Of a stretch of DNA of 31,317 nucleotides, positions 22,125-29,572 are shown piece by piece (position 1 is the first letter of the stretch; every line of letters begins with the position of its first letter). A program made the translations under genes and the position numbers. The stretch comes from a bacterium (GTDB taxonomy: Bacteria > Planctomycetota > J058 > JAJDCP01). The notes under the pieces are model-generated. The model made no database searches. It was not told where the DNA came from and worked only from the letters and a program-made list of their open reading frames with translations. The stretch spans positions 1 to 31,317 of the forward strand of contig JAUIEM010000056.1 of the NCBI GenBank assembly GCA_030428695.1. Direction: 5' to 3'.

Positions 22125-23207
22125 GTGACCGACAAGCTCGTGAACACCAAGTGGGTGCTCGCCGCGCGGCCCCGGGGCGCGCCGAGACAGAGCGACTTCC
22201 AGCGCAAGACCGAAGCGGTCGCGCCCCTCGCCGCCGGCCGGGTGCTCTGCCGGACCATCTACCTGTCGATCGACCCGTACATGCGCGGCCGGATGAACGA
22301 GGGCGCCTCCTACGCCGAGCCGGTCGCCCTCGGCGACACGATGGTCGGCGGCACGGTCTCCGAGGTCGTCGAGTCCCGGGCCGACGGCTTCGCGGCGGGC
22401 GACTTCGTGCTCGGCCAGAGCGGCTGGCAGGAATACGCGAGCGTCGACCCGCGCTCGCTGACGAAGCTCGACCCCGCCCGCGCGCCGCTCAGCACCGCCC
22501 TCGGCCTGCTCGGCATGCCCGGCCTGACCGCCTACGTCGGGCTGCTCGACTTCGGCCGGCCCGAAGCGGGCGAGACCGTCGTCGTGTCCGCCGCGACCGG
22601 CGCCGTCGGCTCGGTGGTCGGCCAGATCGCCAGGCTGAAGGGCTGCCGGGTGGTCGGCGTGGCGGGAGCGGAGGAAAAGTGCCGCTACGCGGTCGCCGAG
22701 CTCGGCTTCGACGCCTGCGTCAGCTACAAGCGGCGCGGCTTCGCCGAAGCGCTGAGGGAGGCCTGCCCCCAGGGCGTCGACGTGTACTTCGAGAACGTCG
22801 GCGGGGGCACCCTCTTCGCGACCCTCGGGCTGCTCAACGTCGGCGCGCGCGTCCCCCTGTGCGGCCTGATCTCCTGGTACAACCTCCAGGGCCTGCCCGA
22901 CGGCCCCGACAAGAGCCCGAAGCTGATGGCGACCCTGTTGACCCGGCGGGTGACCGTGCGGGGCTACATCATCACCGACCATCTCGACCGCCGGGAGGCC
23001 TTCCTCGAGGACGTGAGCCTGTGGTACGGCGCGGGCCACCTCAAGACGAAGGAACATATCGTCGAAGGACTGAAGAACGCCCCCGAGGCCCTGCGCGGCC
23101 AGCTGGTCGGCAAGAACTTCGGCAAGCTGCTGATCCAGGTCGGCGCGGATCCGAGCCGCGCCCCGGCGCAGCCCGCGCCCGCGGACGACGGGGTCGAGCT
23201 GTTCTGA
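22125..23207 (+). CDS. MDR-superfamily NADP-dependent oxidoreductase (PTGR/CurA-like)
   Basis: Zinc-free medium-chain dehydrogenase/reductase related to prostaglandin reductase/leukotriene B4 dehydrogenase and CurA, which reduce alkenal or enone double bonds with NADPH. The characteristic YLSIDPYMRGRMN is present near residue 50, then GMPGLTAYVGLLDFG, and the dinucleotide-binding turn in VVSAATGAVGSVVGQIARLK. FENVGGGTL and a C-terminal RRVTVRGYIITDH are also family features. Length is 360 residues, slightly above the usual ~335 because of a Pro/Ala-rich tail. The start is GTG 22125 after GAGGAGGGG. It sits between the GGDEF gene and the zinc-ribbon kinase in one direction with very short gaps. 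Confidence 0.93.
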   Translation: MTDKLVNTKWVLAARPRGAPRQSDFQRKTEAVAPLAAGRVLCRTIYLSIDPYMRGRMNEGASYAEPVALGDTMVGGTVSEVVESRADGFAAGDFVLGQSGWQEYASVDPRSLTKLDPARAPLSTALGLLGMPGLTAYVGLLDFGRPEAGETVVVSAATGAVGSVVGQIARLKGCRVVGVAGAEEKCRYAVAELGFDACVSYKRRGFAEALREACPQGVDVYFENVGGGTLFATLGLLNVGARVPLCGLISWYNLQGLPDGPDKSPKLMATLLTRRVTVRGYIITDHLDRREAFLEDVSLWYGAGHLKTKEHIVEGLKNAPEALRGQLVGKNFGKLLIQVGADPSRAPAQPAPADDGVELF

Positions 23208-23220
23208 CACGGAGGGGTCC

Positions 23221-24705
23221 GTGCGCTGTCCCGCCTGTGCGACCGAATGCGCGAAGGACGCGCGCTTCTGCGCGGCCTGCGGCGGAGCCCTCGCCGGCGC
23301 CGAGCCGCCGCGGGTCGGGGCGACCGTGCACGGCTACCGCATCGAGCGCAAGGTCGGCAGCGGCGGCATGGGCGAGGTCTTCCTCGCCACCCAGCTCGAG
23401 CTCGACCGGCCGGTCGCCCTCAAGGTGCTCTCCGCCGAGTGCTCCGCCGACACCGCCCTGATCGAGCGCTTCAAGCGCGAGGCCCGGGCGCTGGCGAAGC
23501 TGGAGCATCCCCACATCGTCGGCGTCTACGACATGTTCGTCGCCGGCGGCGCCTTCACCATCGCGCTGACCTGGTGCCCCGGCGGCTCGGTGCGCGACCA
23601 GCTCGGCGCCGCGGGGCTGCCCGAGAAGGAGGCCCTGCGCCTCGCCCGCGAGACCGCCCTCGGCCTGTGGGCGGCGGCCGAGCAGGGCATCGTGCACCGG
23701 GACATCAAGCCGGACAACCTGCTGCTGACCGAGGCCGGCGCGGTGAAGATCGCCGACTTCGGGCTGGTCAAGAGGGCGGAGGAAGCGGGGGCGGCGCTGA
23801 CCGTGCGCGGCACCTTCCTCGGCACGCCGGCCTACATGTCCCCCGAGCAGTGCCAGGACAGCGCGAGCAGCGACCACCGCTCGGACCTGTACTCCCTCGG
23901 CTGCAGCCTGTACGTGATGCTGACCGGGAAGCCGCCGTTCCCCGGCCCGGCGCTGGTCAACTTCCTCAAACAACACGTCGCCGACCCGCCGCCGGGCCTG
24001 GAGGGAACGGCCTCCGCGAAGACCGCCGCGATCGTCGCCCGGCTGCTCGCCAAGGACCCCGCCGCGCGCTTCCCCGACGGCGGAGCCCTGGCGAAGGCGC
24101 TGGCGGAAGCGGAGGAAGCCCTCGCCGCGGATGCTGGTCCGCCGCCCCTGCCGGCCGCGGGCGGCGGCGATCCCGGGGCGCCGCGCCCCTCCGGAGGTCC
24201 CTCCCGCGGGCTCGTCGTCGGCCTGGTCCTGCTCGGCCTCGCGCTGCTCGCCGCGGGCTGGTACGCCTGGCCGCCGCCTCCGTCCCCTCCGCCCCCGGAC
24301 ACCACGGAGGTGCCCGCCGAGAGCGACGAGGCCTGGGCGGCGCGGCTAGGCATCCCGGTCGTCGTCCCGGACACGCGGGCACTCCACGAGCGCCGCGAGG
24401 CGCTGCTCGCCTCGGTCCGGGCCCAGCGGGCGGCGCTGCCGCCCGACGACGGGCTGACGCGCATCCTCGGCTGGGGGCTCGAGGCGAGCGAGGAGCTGCT
24501 CGTTGGCTGGGACGCCTCGCTGCGCTGGACGCCGGCCGAGGCACGCGCGGAACGCGAAGCCCTCGAGGACGCCCTGGCCCGGGCCGAGCGCAACCTCGAC
24601 GAGTGGCTCGCCCGCAACGCCGGGCCGGAGGTGCGCGCGCTGCGCGAGGACCTGCGCCGCTACCGGGCCGAGCTGAGCGCGCGGCTGGCGGCGCTCGAGC
24701 GCTGA
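23221..24705 (+). CDS. Ser/Thr protein kinase with N-terminal zinc ribbon and TM helix
   Basis: Hanks-type kinase of 494 residues. A zinc ribbon (Cys3, Cys6, Cys17, Cys20) precedes a complete kinase domain (~39-300): GSGGMGEVF, Lys68 in VALKVL, the catalytic loop HRDIKPDN with Asp161, DFGLV with Asp179, and YMSPEQ. All catalytic residues are present, so it should be active. A TM helix lies at ~330-350, then a Pro-rich stretch (PPPPSPPPPDTTE), then a ~120-residue charged, coiled-coil-like extracytoplasmic tail. The start is GTG 23221 with GGAGGGG about 5 nt before it. It is the third gene of the GGDEF/oxidoreductase cluster. It looks like a classic one-pass receptor kinase; its signal is unknown. 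Confidence 0.93.
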   Translation: MRCPACATECAKDARFCAACGGALAGAEPPRVGATVHGYRIERKVGSGGMGEVFLATQLELDRPVALKVLSAECSADTALIERFKREARALAKLEHPHIVGVYDMFVAGGAFTIALTWCPGGSVRDQLGAAGLPEKEALRLARETALGLWAAAEQGIVHRDIKPDNLLLTEAGAVKIADFGLVKRAEEAGAALTVRGTFLGTPAYMSPEQCQDSASSDHRSDLYSLGCSLYVMLTGKPPFPGPALVNFLKQHVADPPPGLEGTASAKTAAIVARLLAKDPAARFPDGGALAKALAEAEEALAADAGPPPLPAAGGGDPGAPRPSGGPSRGLVVGLVLLGLALLAAGWYAWPPPPSPPPPDTTEVPAESDEAWAARLGIPVVVPDTRALHERREALLASVRAQRAALPPDDGLTRILGWGLEASEELLVGWDASLRWTPAEARAEREALEDALARAERNLDEWLARNAGPEVRALREDLRRYRAELSARLAALER

Positions 24706-24781
24706 GTGCTCCTGATTCCGAACGAAGGTGACACGAACCCCCGGCGGCCGGCGAAGAAGAAGAGGAGTCGCAGAGGACGCA

Positions 24782-24840
24782 GAGATCCGCGGAGGGCCGC
24801 AGAGGGGTCCTTGTCCGCTCTGCGGCCCTCCGCGGATCTC
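24782..24840. repeat. Perfect 23-bp inverted repeat (hairpin), 13-nt loop
   Basis: The left arm at 24782-24804 contains GATCCGCGGAGGGCC, and its exact reverse complement is the right arm at 24818-24840. The loop is 13 nt (24805-24817). A further CGCAGA (24769-24774) and TCTGCG (24847-24852) can extend the structure past a mismatch region. It lies 76 bp after the kinase stop. No T-run follows, so it is not a classic terminator, although it could still end transcription. Confidence 0.9.
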
Positions 24841-24930
24841 AGCGCTTCTGCGGTTTTCCGGGAACGTCACCAAAGGCGGTGGCGGGTGCTGACCTCCCTC
24901 CCAGGAACTCACGCGAGGTCGGTTTCTTCC

Positions 24931-25030
24931 TCTTCCTTCCTCTTCCTTCCTCTTCCTTCCTCTTCCTTCCTCTTCCTTCCTCTTCCTTCCTCTTCCTTCC
25001 TCTTCCTTCCTCTTCCTTCCTCTTCCTTCC
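24931..25030. repeat. Tandem satellite, ten perfect copies of TCTTCCTTCC
   Basis: The 10-bp unit TCTTCCTTCC is repeated ten times without error, with a partial copy just upstream and imperfect CTTCC tracts downstream. The plus strand is pure pyrimidine over 100 nt, a tract able to adopt triplex (H-DNA). It is likely variable in copy number. Confidence 0.95.
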
Positions 25031-25031
25031 T

Positions 25032-25058
25032 CTCTGGGCCTCTGGGCCTCTGGGCCTC
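25032..25058. repeat. Short tandem CTCTGGGC repeat
   Basis: Three copies of the 8-bp unit CTCTGGGC follow the satellite directly and end in CTCTGCG. Confidence 0.75.
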
Positions 25059-25163
25059 TGCGTTAGATTCTTCTCTTCTTCCTTCCTCTTTCTTCCTCTT
25101 CCTCTTTCTTGTGCCATTCTCTGCGCCTCCGCGAGCAAGCTAGCCCGCGACCCGCGTCCGCCT

Positions 25164-25967
25164 TCAGTCGATCTCGATCCCCCGCAGGCCACGGTCCCGC
25201 GGCCGCCGCTCGAGGCCGATCGCGCGCACTTCGCGGGCGTCGTCACGGGCGCGTGCGGCCTGCTCGCTCCTGCCCGCGGCGTCGTCGAGGGCGGCGAGCT
25301 GCAGGTAGGCCTCGATCAACCCGACCAGCTCGGGGGAGCTGCGCTGGACGAGCCCCTGGACCCGGGCGACCGCGAGCGCTTCCCGGGCCGGGTCCGCGTC
25401 GCTCAGGGCGAGGCAGGCGCGCGCGAGATGGCGCTGGACGAGGAAGCGCGTGTCCTCGCTGTCGCCCGGATACGCCAGGGCGACACGGCACGCCCGCCGC
25501 AGCTCCTCCCAGCGCTCCAGGTCGGTGAGCAGCGCGAGCAGACGGTGCAGCAAGGGACGGCGCGTGTTGGCTTCGGACGCGTCGCGCGGCGGGGGCACCG
25601 CGAGCCGGTCGCGCGCGGTCGAGAGCTCGAGCAGGTCGCGCTCCGCGTTCTGTCTGCGCGCGGCTTCGGCCGCCGTCTGGGCCCGGGCCTCCTCGAGCTG
25701 CTCGCGGAGCCCGGCGAGCCGCTCCGCGTCCTCGGCGCTCGAGAGCTCCCGCTGGGCGAGCCACAGGGACACGGCGGCGAGGCTGAGGAGAACGACGCCG
25801 GCCGCCGTCAGGAGGGCGATGCGCAGGATCCGCCGCAGGCGGGCAGACCGTCGTCGGCCGTAGGCGGCGCGCTGCAGGCTGGCCAGGAGCGCGGCGTCCT
25901 CCGGGCTCTTCCGCGCGCGCCGCCGGCTCTGCCCCCGGCGCCGGGCCGCGCTCGCCTTGCGCATCAC
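25164..25967 (-). CDS. C-terminal part of a frameshifted pseudokinase: TM and helical repeat segment
   Basis: This frame holds the membrane and extracytoplasmic part of the protein whose kinase-like half lies upstream. The GTG at 25967 is only the first formal start. Homologous sequence continues upstream in this frame to about 26092 (GFERASELWPGNRAAARGEA), without its own start codon. From 25967 it has 267 residues: a basic stretch (RRRGQSRRRARKS), a TM helix (LRIALLTAAGVVLLSLAAVS), a coiled-coil-like segment (LAGLREQLEEARAQTAAEAA), and Ala/Leu-rich helices to the end. The same order (LWPGN motif, basic patch, TM, helices) occurs in the 1383-residue kinase of this window. It is probably not an independent gene. 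Confidence 0.7.
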   Translation of the reverse strand: MMRKASAARRRGQSRRRARKSPEDAALLASLQRAAYGRRRSARLRRILRIALLTAAGVVLLSLAAVSLWLAQRELSSAEDAERLAGLREQLEEARAQTAAEAARRQNAERDLLELSTARDRLAVPPPRDASEANTRRPLLHRLLALLTDLERWEELRRACRVALAYPGDSEDTRFLVQRHLARACLALSDADPAREALAVARVQGLVQRSSPELVGLIEAYLQLAALDDAAGRSEQAARARDDAREVRAIGLERRPRDRGLRGIEID

Positions 25968-27157
25968 CGAGAGCGCGAGGAAGACGTCGCCGTTGCGCTG
26001 ACAGGCTTCGGCGTAGACGCGCCGCGCCCGGGCTTCGCCGCGGGCGGCGGCGCGGTTCCCCGGCCACAGCTCCGAGGCGCGCTCGAAGCCTCGACCACGC
26101 GGGCGAGATCCTGGTACAGCGCGCTGCGGGCGGCGGCGCTGCGGTCAGGCTGATGCGCGCGGGTCTCGACCTCCGTCAGCAGCTGCGCGGTCCGCTCCTC
26201 CAGGGCCCGGCTCCGCCGCGTGCGCATCCAGCGGGCCAGGGCGGAGACAAAGGCCTCGGCGTCCGGCAGCCGGTCCTCGGGCCGCGGGGCCAGCGCCCTG
26301 CGCAGCAGCTTGCGCAGCTGCGGATCCTCGCAGGGCGCGAGGTCGGGCAGGTCTCCGCTCGCGGCCGCCGCGAGCACCGCGCGCAGGTCGCCGTCACGGG
26401 GCAGACGCCCGGCGACCAGGCGGTACAGGATGCCGCCGAGGGCGTACACGTCGCTGGCCGGACCGAGCAGGTCCCGCTCGCCGCGCGCGTGCTCCGGCGC
26501 CAGGTAGACGGGGGGGCCGGAGGGCAGCTCGAGGTCGTAGGGGGTGCGGCAGCCGGCCAGGGGCACCCGGAAGAAGCAGGCGAGGCTCCAGGCGCGGACG
26601 GTGACCGCGCCGAAGGATCCCAGCAGGACGTGCGCGGGCTTGAGGTCGAGGTGGAGGACGCCGTGGGCGTGGGCGAAGGCGATCGCCTGCGCGACCTGCA
26701 GGAGCACCTGCAGCATCGCCTCGGTGTCCGCGCCTCCCCGCAGCGCCTCTTCCCAGGACCGACCGCTGACCGCGGGCTCGATCAGGAGCAGCCGCCCCCC
26801 AGCGTCCTCTTCGAGGCGGTGCGTGCCGAGGATGTGCGGGTGCTCGAGGAGGCCGCGCACCCGCGCCTCGTTGAGGAAGCGCCGCCGCGCCTCCGGGCTC
26901 GGCCCCGAGACCCGCAGGCGGACGCGGCGGCGCAGGGCGTGCTGCTCGGCCTCGACCAGCCGGTGCCGCCCGCAGCGCGTCGGCCGGCCGCCGTCGAGCA
27001 GCGCGTGCGCCGTCTGCAGGTCGGCGACCGCGACGGTCTCCCCGCCGCCGTGGGGAGGAAAGCTGGCCAAGGGATCGAGGGTGTCGGCGCCCGCGCTGGT
27101 GAGCAGCGGTTGCCAGGGGGCCGGGAGCGTGGCTGCAGCCTGTGGGGAAGGGTCCAT
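25964..27157 (-). CDS. Pseudokinase domain, N-terminal part of a frameshifted gene
   Basis: Kinase-fold protein lacking the catalytic set. From ATG 27157 (GTG 27166 possible; no clear ribosome binding site for either) the fold is recognisable. Where a Gly loop and VAIK lysine should be it has CGRHRLVEAE and RRVRLRVSG; the catalytic loop is HLDLKPAHVLL with Asp kept but Arg lost; DFG has become RAW in VTVRAWSLA. The APE region is kept (YLAPEHARG), as are DVYALGGILYRLVAG and the closing RALAPRPEDR. So the fold is kept but activity is unlikely. After LYQDLARVVE (about 26092) the frame runs into non-homologous sequence and ends at 25964. The rest of the gene continues in another frame. A one-base loss in this genome or assembly is the simplest cause. 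Confidence 0.82.
   Translation of the reverse strand: MDPSPQAAATLPAPWQPLLTSAGADTLDPLASFPPHGGGETVAVADLQTAHALLDGGRPTRCGRHRLVEAEQHALRRRVRLRVSGPSPEARRRFLNEARVRGLLEHPHILGTHRLEEDAGGRLLLIEPAVSGRSWEEALRGGADTEAMLQVLLQVAQAIAFAHAHGVLHLDLKPAHVLLGSFGAVTVRAWSLACFFRVPLAGCRTPYDLELPSGPPVYLAPEHARGERDLLGPASDVYALGGILYRLVAGRLPRDGDLRAVLAAAASGDLPDLAPCEDPQLRKLLRRALAPRPEDRLPDAEAFVSALARWMRTRRSRALEERTAQLLTEVETRAHQPDRSAAARSALYQDLARVVEASSAPRSCGRGTAPPPAAKPGRGASTPKPVSATATSSSRSR
26083..26093 (-). other. Probable one-base frameshift site
   Basis: Upstream, LYQDLARVVE is encoded in one frame; just downstream, GFERASELWPGN is encoded in the next. Together they reproduce the LY-x5-V-x-GF-x2-A-x2-LWPGN pattern of the large kinase. 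Adding one G to GTCGAGGCTTCGAG would restore a single frame of about 664 residues. Confidence 0.8.
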
Positions 27158-27290
27158 CGCGCGCACCGTGCCGGGGATCGGCCCAGTGTAGGCCAGCGTC
27201 TGGCGTCATGGCAACCCCGTCGGTGCGGGCTGTCCGCGGCGCCCGATCCTCGGCTCCGGCTCTGCGCGCACCGTGGCGGGGCCGCGACTG

Positions 27291-27320
27291 TTGAATTCCC
27301 ATCCAGCCCTGCGCTACCCT
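27291..27320 (+). promoter_or_regulatory. Candidate sigma70-type promoter for the hybrid histidine kinase
   Basis: TTGAAT (27291-27296) and TACCCT (27315-27320) are 18 nt apart, 25 nt before the GTG start. The -10 match is weak. Confidence 0.3.
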
Positions 27321-27345
27321 GCGAGCACCACCGCGGGAGGGGCCC

Positions 27346-29448
27346 GTGCGTTTCGTCCGCTGTTTCCTGCTCGCGCTGGCGGCGTTCGCCCCGGCGCAGA
27401 CCCTCGAGCTGACGCCGGAGGAGCGCGCCTGGCTCGCGGAGCATCCGACGGTGCGCCTCGCGGTCACCCGCCACTACCCCCCGGTCGAGTTCGTCGATGT
27501 GTACGGCCGCCACGCGGGGATCACGGCCGAGTACGCGAAGCTGCTCTCGGAGCGGCTCGGCATCCGCTTCGAGCTGGTCGCGCCGGAGCACTGGGCGCGG
27601 CTGATCGAGCGGGTACGGGCCCGGGAAGCCGATGTGGTGGCGTGCATGGTGAAGACCCGGGAGCGGTCGGAGTACCTCCTGTTCACCGAGCCGGTCATCG
27701 ACCTCCCGGTCTCCTTCCTCAGCGCACAGGATCTGACCGTCGACCAGCTCAGCGGCAGGAGTGTCGCGGTGGTGCGGGGATACGCGGTCATTCCGTATCT
27801 GCGCGAGACGTTCCCCGGGCTGCACCTCGTCGAGGTCGCGACCTCGCTCGAGGCCGTGCGCAAAGCCAGCGCCGGAGAGGTCTCTGCGGTGGTCAGCGAC
27901 TTCGCTGTCGCGTCGTACATCATCGAGCGGGAAGGGATCAACAATCTGCGGGTGGTCGGCGAGACCGGCTACAGCTACGAGCTCGCCTGGGGCTGCCGCA
28001 GCGACTGGCCCGTCCTGCAGGGGCTCCTGCGCAAGGGCCTGGCGAGCATCTCTCCTGCACAGCGGCAGGCGATCTCCCGGGCGTGGGTGCACATCGACAC
28101 GGGGGCCGGCGAGACCCTCCTGGCCGTCCTGTTCGGGGTGGTGGCGGTCGGCTTCCTCGTCGTCGTCGGCACCTGGCGCTGGAACCACGCGCTGCGCCGG
28201 CGGGTCGCCGAGAAGACGCGCGAGCTCGCCTCCCATCGCGACCAGCTCGAGGAGAAGGTCGCCGCGCGCACCGCCGAGCTGACCGCGCTCAACGCCGCGC
28301 TCAGCGCCGCGAAGGAGCGGGCGGAGGCGTTGGTCCAGGCCAAGGGGCGCTTCCTCGCCAACGTCAGCCACGAGCTGCGGACCCCGATGAGCGGCGTGCT
28401 GTCGGTCGCCGAGCTGCTCCTGACCACCGAGCTCGACGACGAGCAGCGCCGCTGGGTCGAGGTGATCGACAGCTCCGGCCAGGGCTTGATGGGCCTGCTC
28501 GACGACATCCTCGACTCGGCGAAGATCGAGAGCGGACAGGTCAGCCTGCTCAGCGAGGACTTCTCGCTGGCCAGTGCGCTGACCGAGGTCTGCGGGCTGT
28601 TCCGCGCGACCGCCCTCGACAAGGGGCTCGCCTTCGAGCTCTGCCTCGACCAGCTCGCGGTCGAGCGGGCGCGCGGGGACGCCGGACGGCTGCGGCAGAT
28701 CTTGACGAACCTGCTCGCCAACGCGCTGAAGTTCACCGCCGAGGGCTTCGTCCGCGTGGTCGCGAACAGCTCCGAAGAGGACGGGAAGGTCGCGGTCAGG
28801 ATCACCGTCGAGGACAGCGGCATCGGCATCCCCCTCGAGGCGCGGGAGTCGATCTTCGGCACCTTCCGCCAGGCCGCGAACGCGGGCGGCAAGTTCGGGG
28901 GCTCAGGGCTGGGGCTGGCGATCAGCCGCGAGCTCGCGCGGATGATGGACGGCGACATCGGGCTCTCGAGCGCCCCCGGCAGGGGCTCGTGCTTCTCCGT
29001 CCGGTTGCGGCTCGCGCCGGCGCAGGGTCCGGCGCGCGTCGAGGAGGCGCCGCGCGACGTCGAGTGGCGGGCTGCGGGCGCGCGGGTGATGCTGGTCGAG
29101 GACGCCCCGAACCTGCAGAAGGTCGTGCGGGCGATGCTCGAGAGCTTCGGTTGCACCGTCACCGTCGCGGGCGACGGGCTCCAGGCGCTGGAGTCGTGGA
29201 AGCAGGGGGACGCGCTCGAGCTGATCCTGATGGACTTCCAGCTGCCCGGCATCGACGGGCTCGAGGCCACCCGTCGCCTGCGGCGCGCGGGCTGCACGGT
29301 GCCGATCGTGGCGCTGACGGCGAGCGCGCTAGACGAGGAGAAGGAGCGCTGCCGCGAGGCGGGCATGGACGGCTTCGTCGCCAAGCCGGTGTTGATCCGT
29401 GAGCTCCGCGACACCGTGCAGCGCCACGTCCACGCGGAGGTCGGATGA
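27346..29448 (+). CDS. BvgS-like hybrid sensor histidine kinase with periplasmic SBP domain
   Basis: Inner-membrane sensor of 700 residues. A signal peptide (MRFVRCFLLALAAFAPAQ) is followed by an extracytoplasmic solute-binding type 3 domain (~20-245), with LTPEERAWLAEHPTVRLAVT and YSYELAWGCRSDWPVLQGLL, the layout of BvgS-type sensors. One TM helix (~255-278) is followed by a coiled coil (~285-335), then HisKA with NVSHELRTPMSG (His342), HATPase with NLLANALKFT, DSGIGI and GGSGLGLAI, and a fused receiver with MLVEDAPN, Asp630 in MDFQLPG, TAS and KPV. The start is GTG 27346 after GGGAGGGG. No Hpt domain or separate response regulator gene is visible nearby, so the phosphate partner is elsewhere. 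The ligand is likely a small nutrient-like molecule, as inferred from the SBP fold. Confidence 0.95.
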   Translation: MRFVRCFLLALAAFAPAQTLELTPEERAWLAEHPTVRLAVTRHYPPVEFVDVYGRHAGITAEYAKLLSERLGIRFELVAPEHWARLIERVRAREADVVACMVKTRERSEYLLFTEPVIDLPVSFLSAQDLTVDQLSGRSVAVVRGYAVIPYLRETFPGLHLVEVATSLEAVRKASAGEVSAVVSDFAVASYIIEREGINNLRVVGETGYSYELAWGCRSDWPVLQGLLRKGLASISPAQRQAISRAWVHIDTGAGETLLAVLFGVVAVGFLVVVGTWRWNHALRRRVAEKTRELASHRDQLEEKVAARTAELTALNAALSAAKERAEALVQAKGRFLANVSHELRTPMSGVLSVAELLLTTELDDEQRRWVEVIDSSGQGLMGLLDDILDSAKIESGQVSLLSEDFSLASALTEVCGLFRATALDKGLAFELCLDQLAVERARGDAGRLRQILTNLLANALKFTAEGFVRVVANSSEEDGKVAVRITVEDSGIGIPLEARESIFGTFRQAANAGGKFGGSGLGLAISRELARMMDGDIGLSSAPGRGSCFSVRLRLAPAQGPARVEEAPRDVEWRAAGARVMLVEDAPNLQKVVRAMLESFGCTVTVAGDGLQALESWKQGDALELILMDFQLPGIDGLEATRRLRRAGCTVPIVALTASALDEEKERCREAGMDGFVAKPVLIRELRDTVQRHVHAEVG

Positions 29449-29572
29449 ACGGCCGTTCTGGCTTGTCATGTCTGGCTCCGGAGGTCGCTTCTCCCGGGGG
29501 AACCAGCGAAAAACCGGACCGCGCCGATCGATCGGTTATAGTAGGGGAATCAGAGTCTGGAGGAACCTCCCC

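Larger units (their letters stand above)
24706..25163. other. Gene-free 458-bp stretch with inverted repeat and satellites
   Basis: No supportable gene. It contains a perfect 23-bp inverted repeat (24782-24840), a pyrimidine satellite of ten 10-bp units (24931-25030), a CTCTGGGC-type triple repeat (about 25032-25056), and CTCTTCC-type leftovers to about 25110. Frames over the satellite stay open and give only Ser/Phe/Leu/Pro repeats; this is a consequence of the repeat. Confidence 0.8.

Noticed and set aside
24706..25143. Plus-strand and minus-strand open frames over the TCTTCCTTCC satellite
   Set aside because: Repeated Ser/Phe/Leu/Pro or Arg/Lys/Glu peptides arise from any stop-free 10-bp repeat read in three frames.
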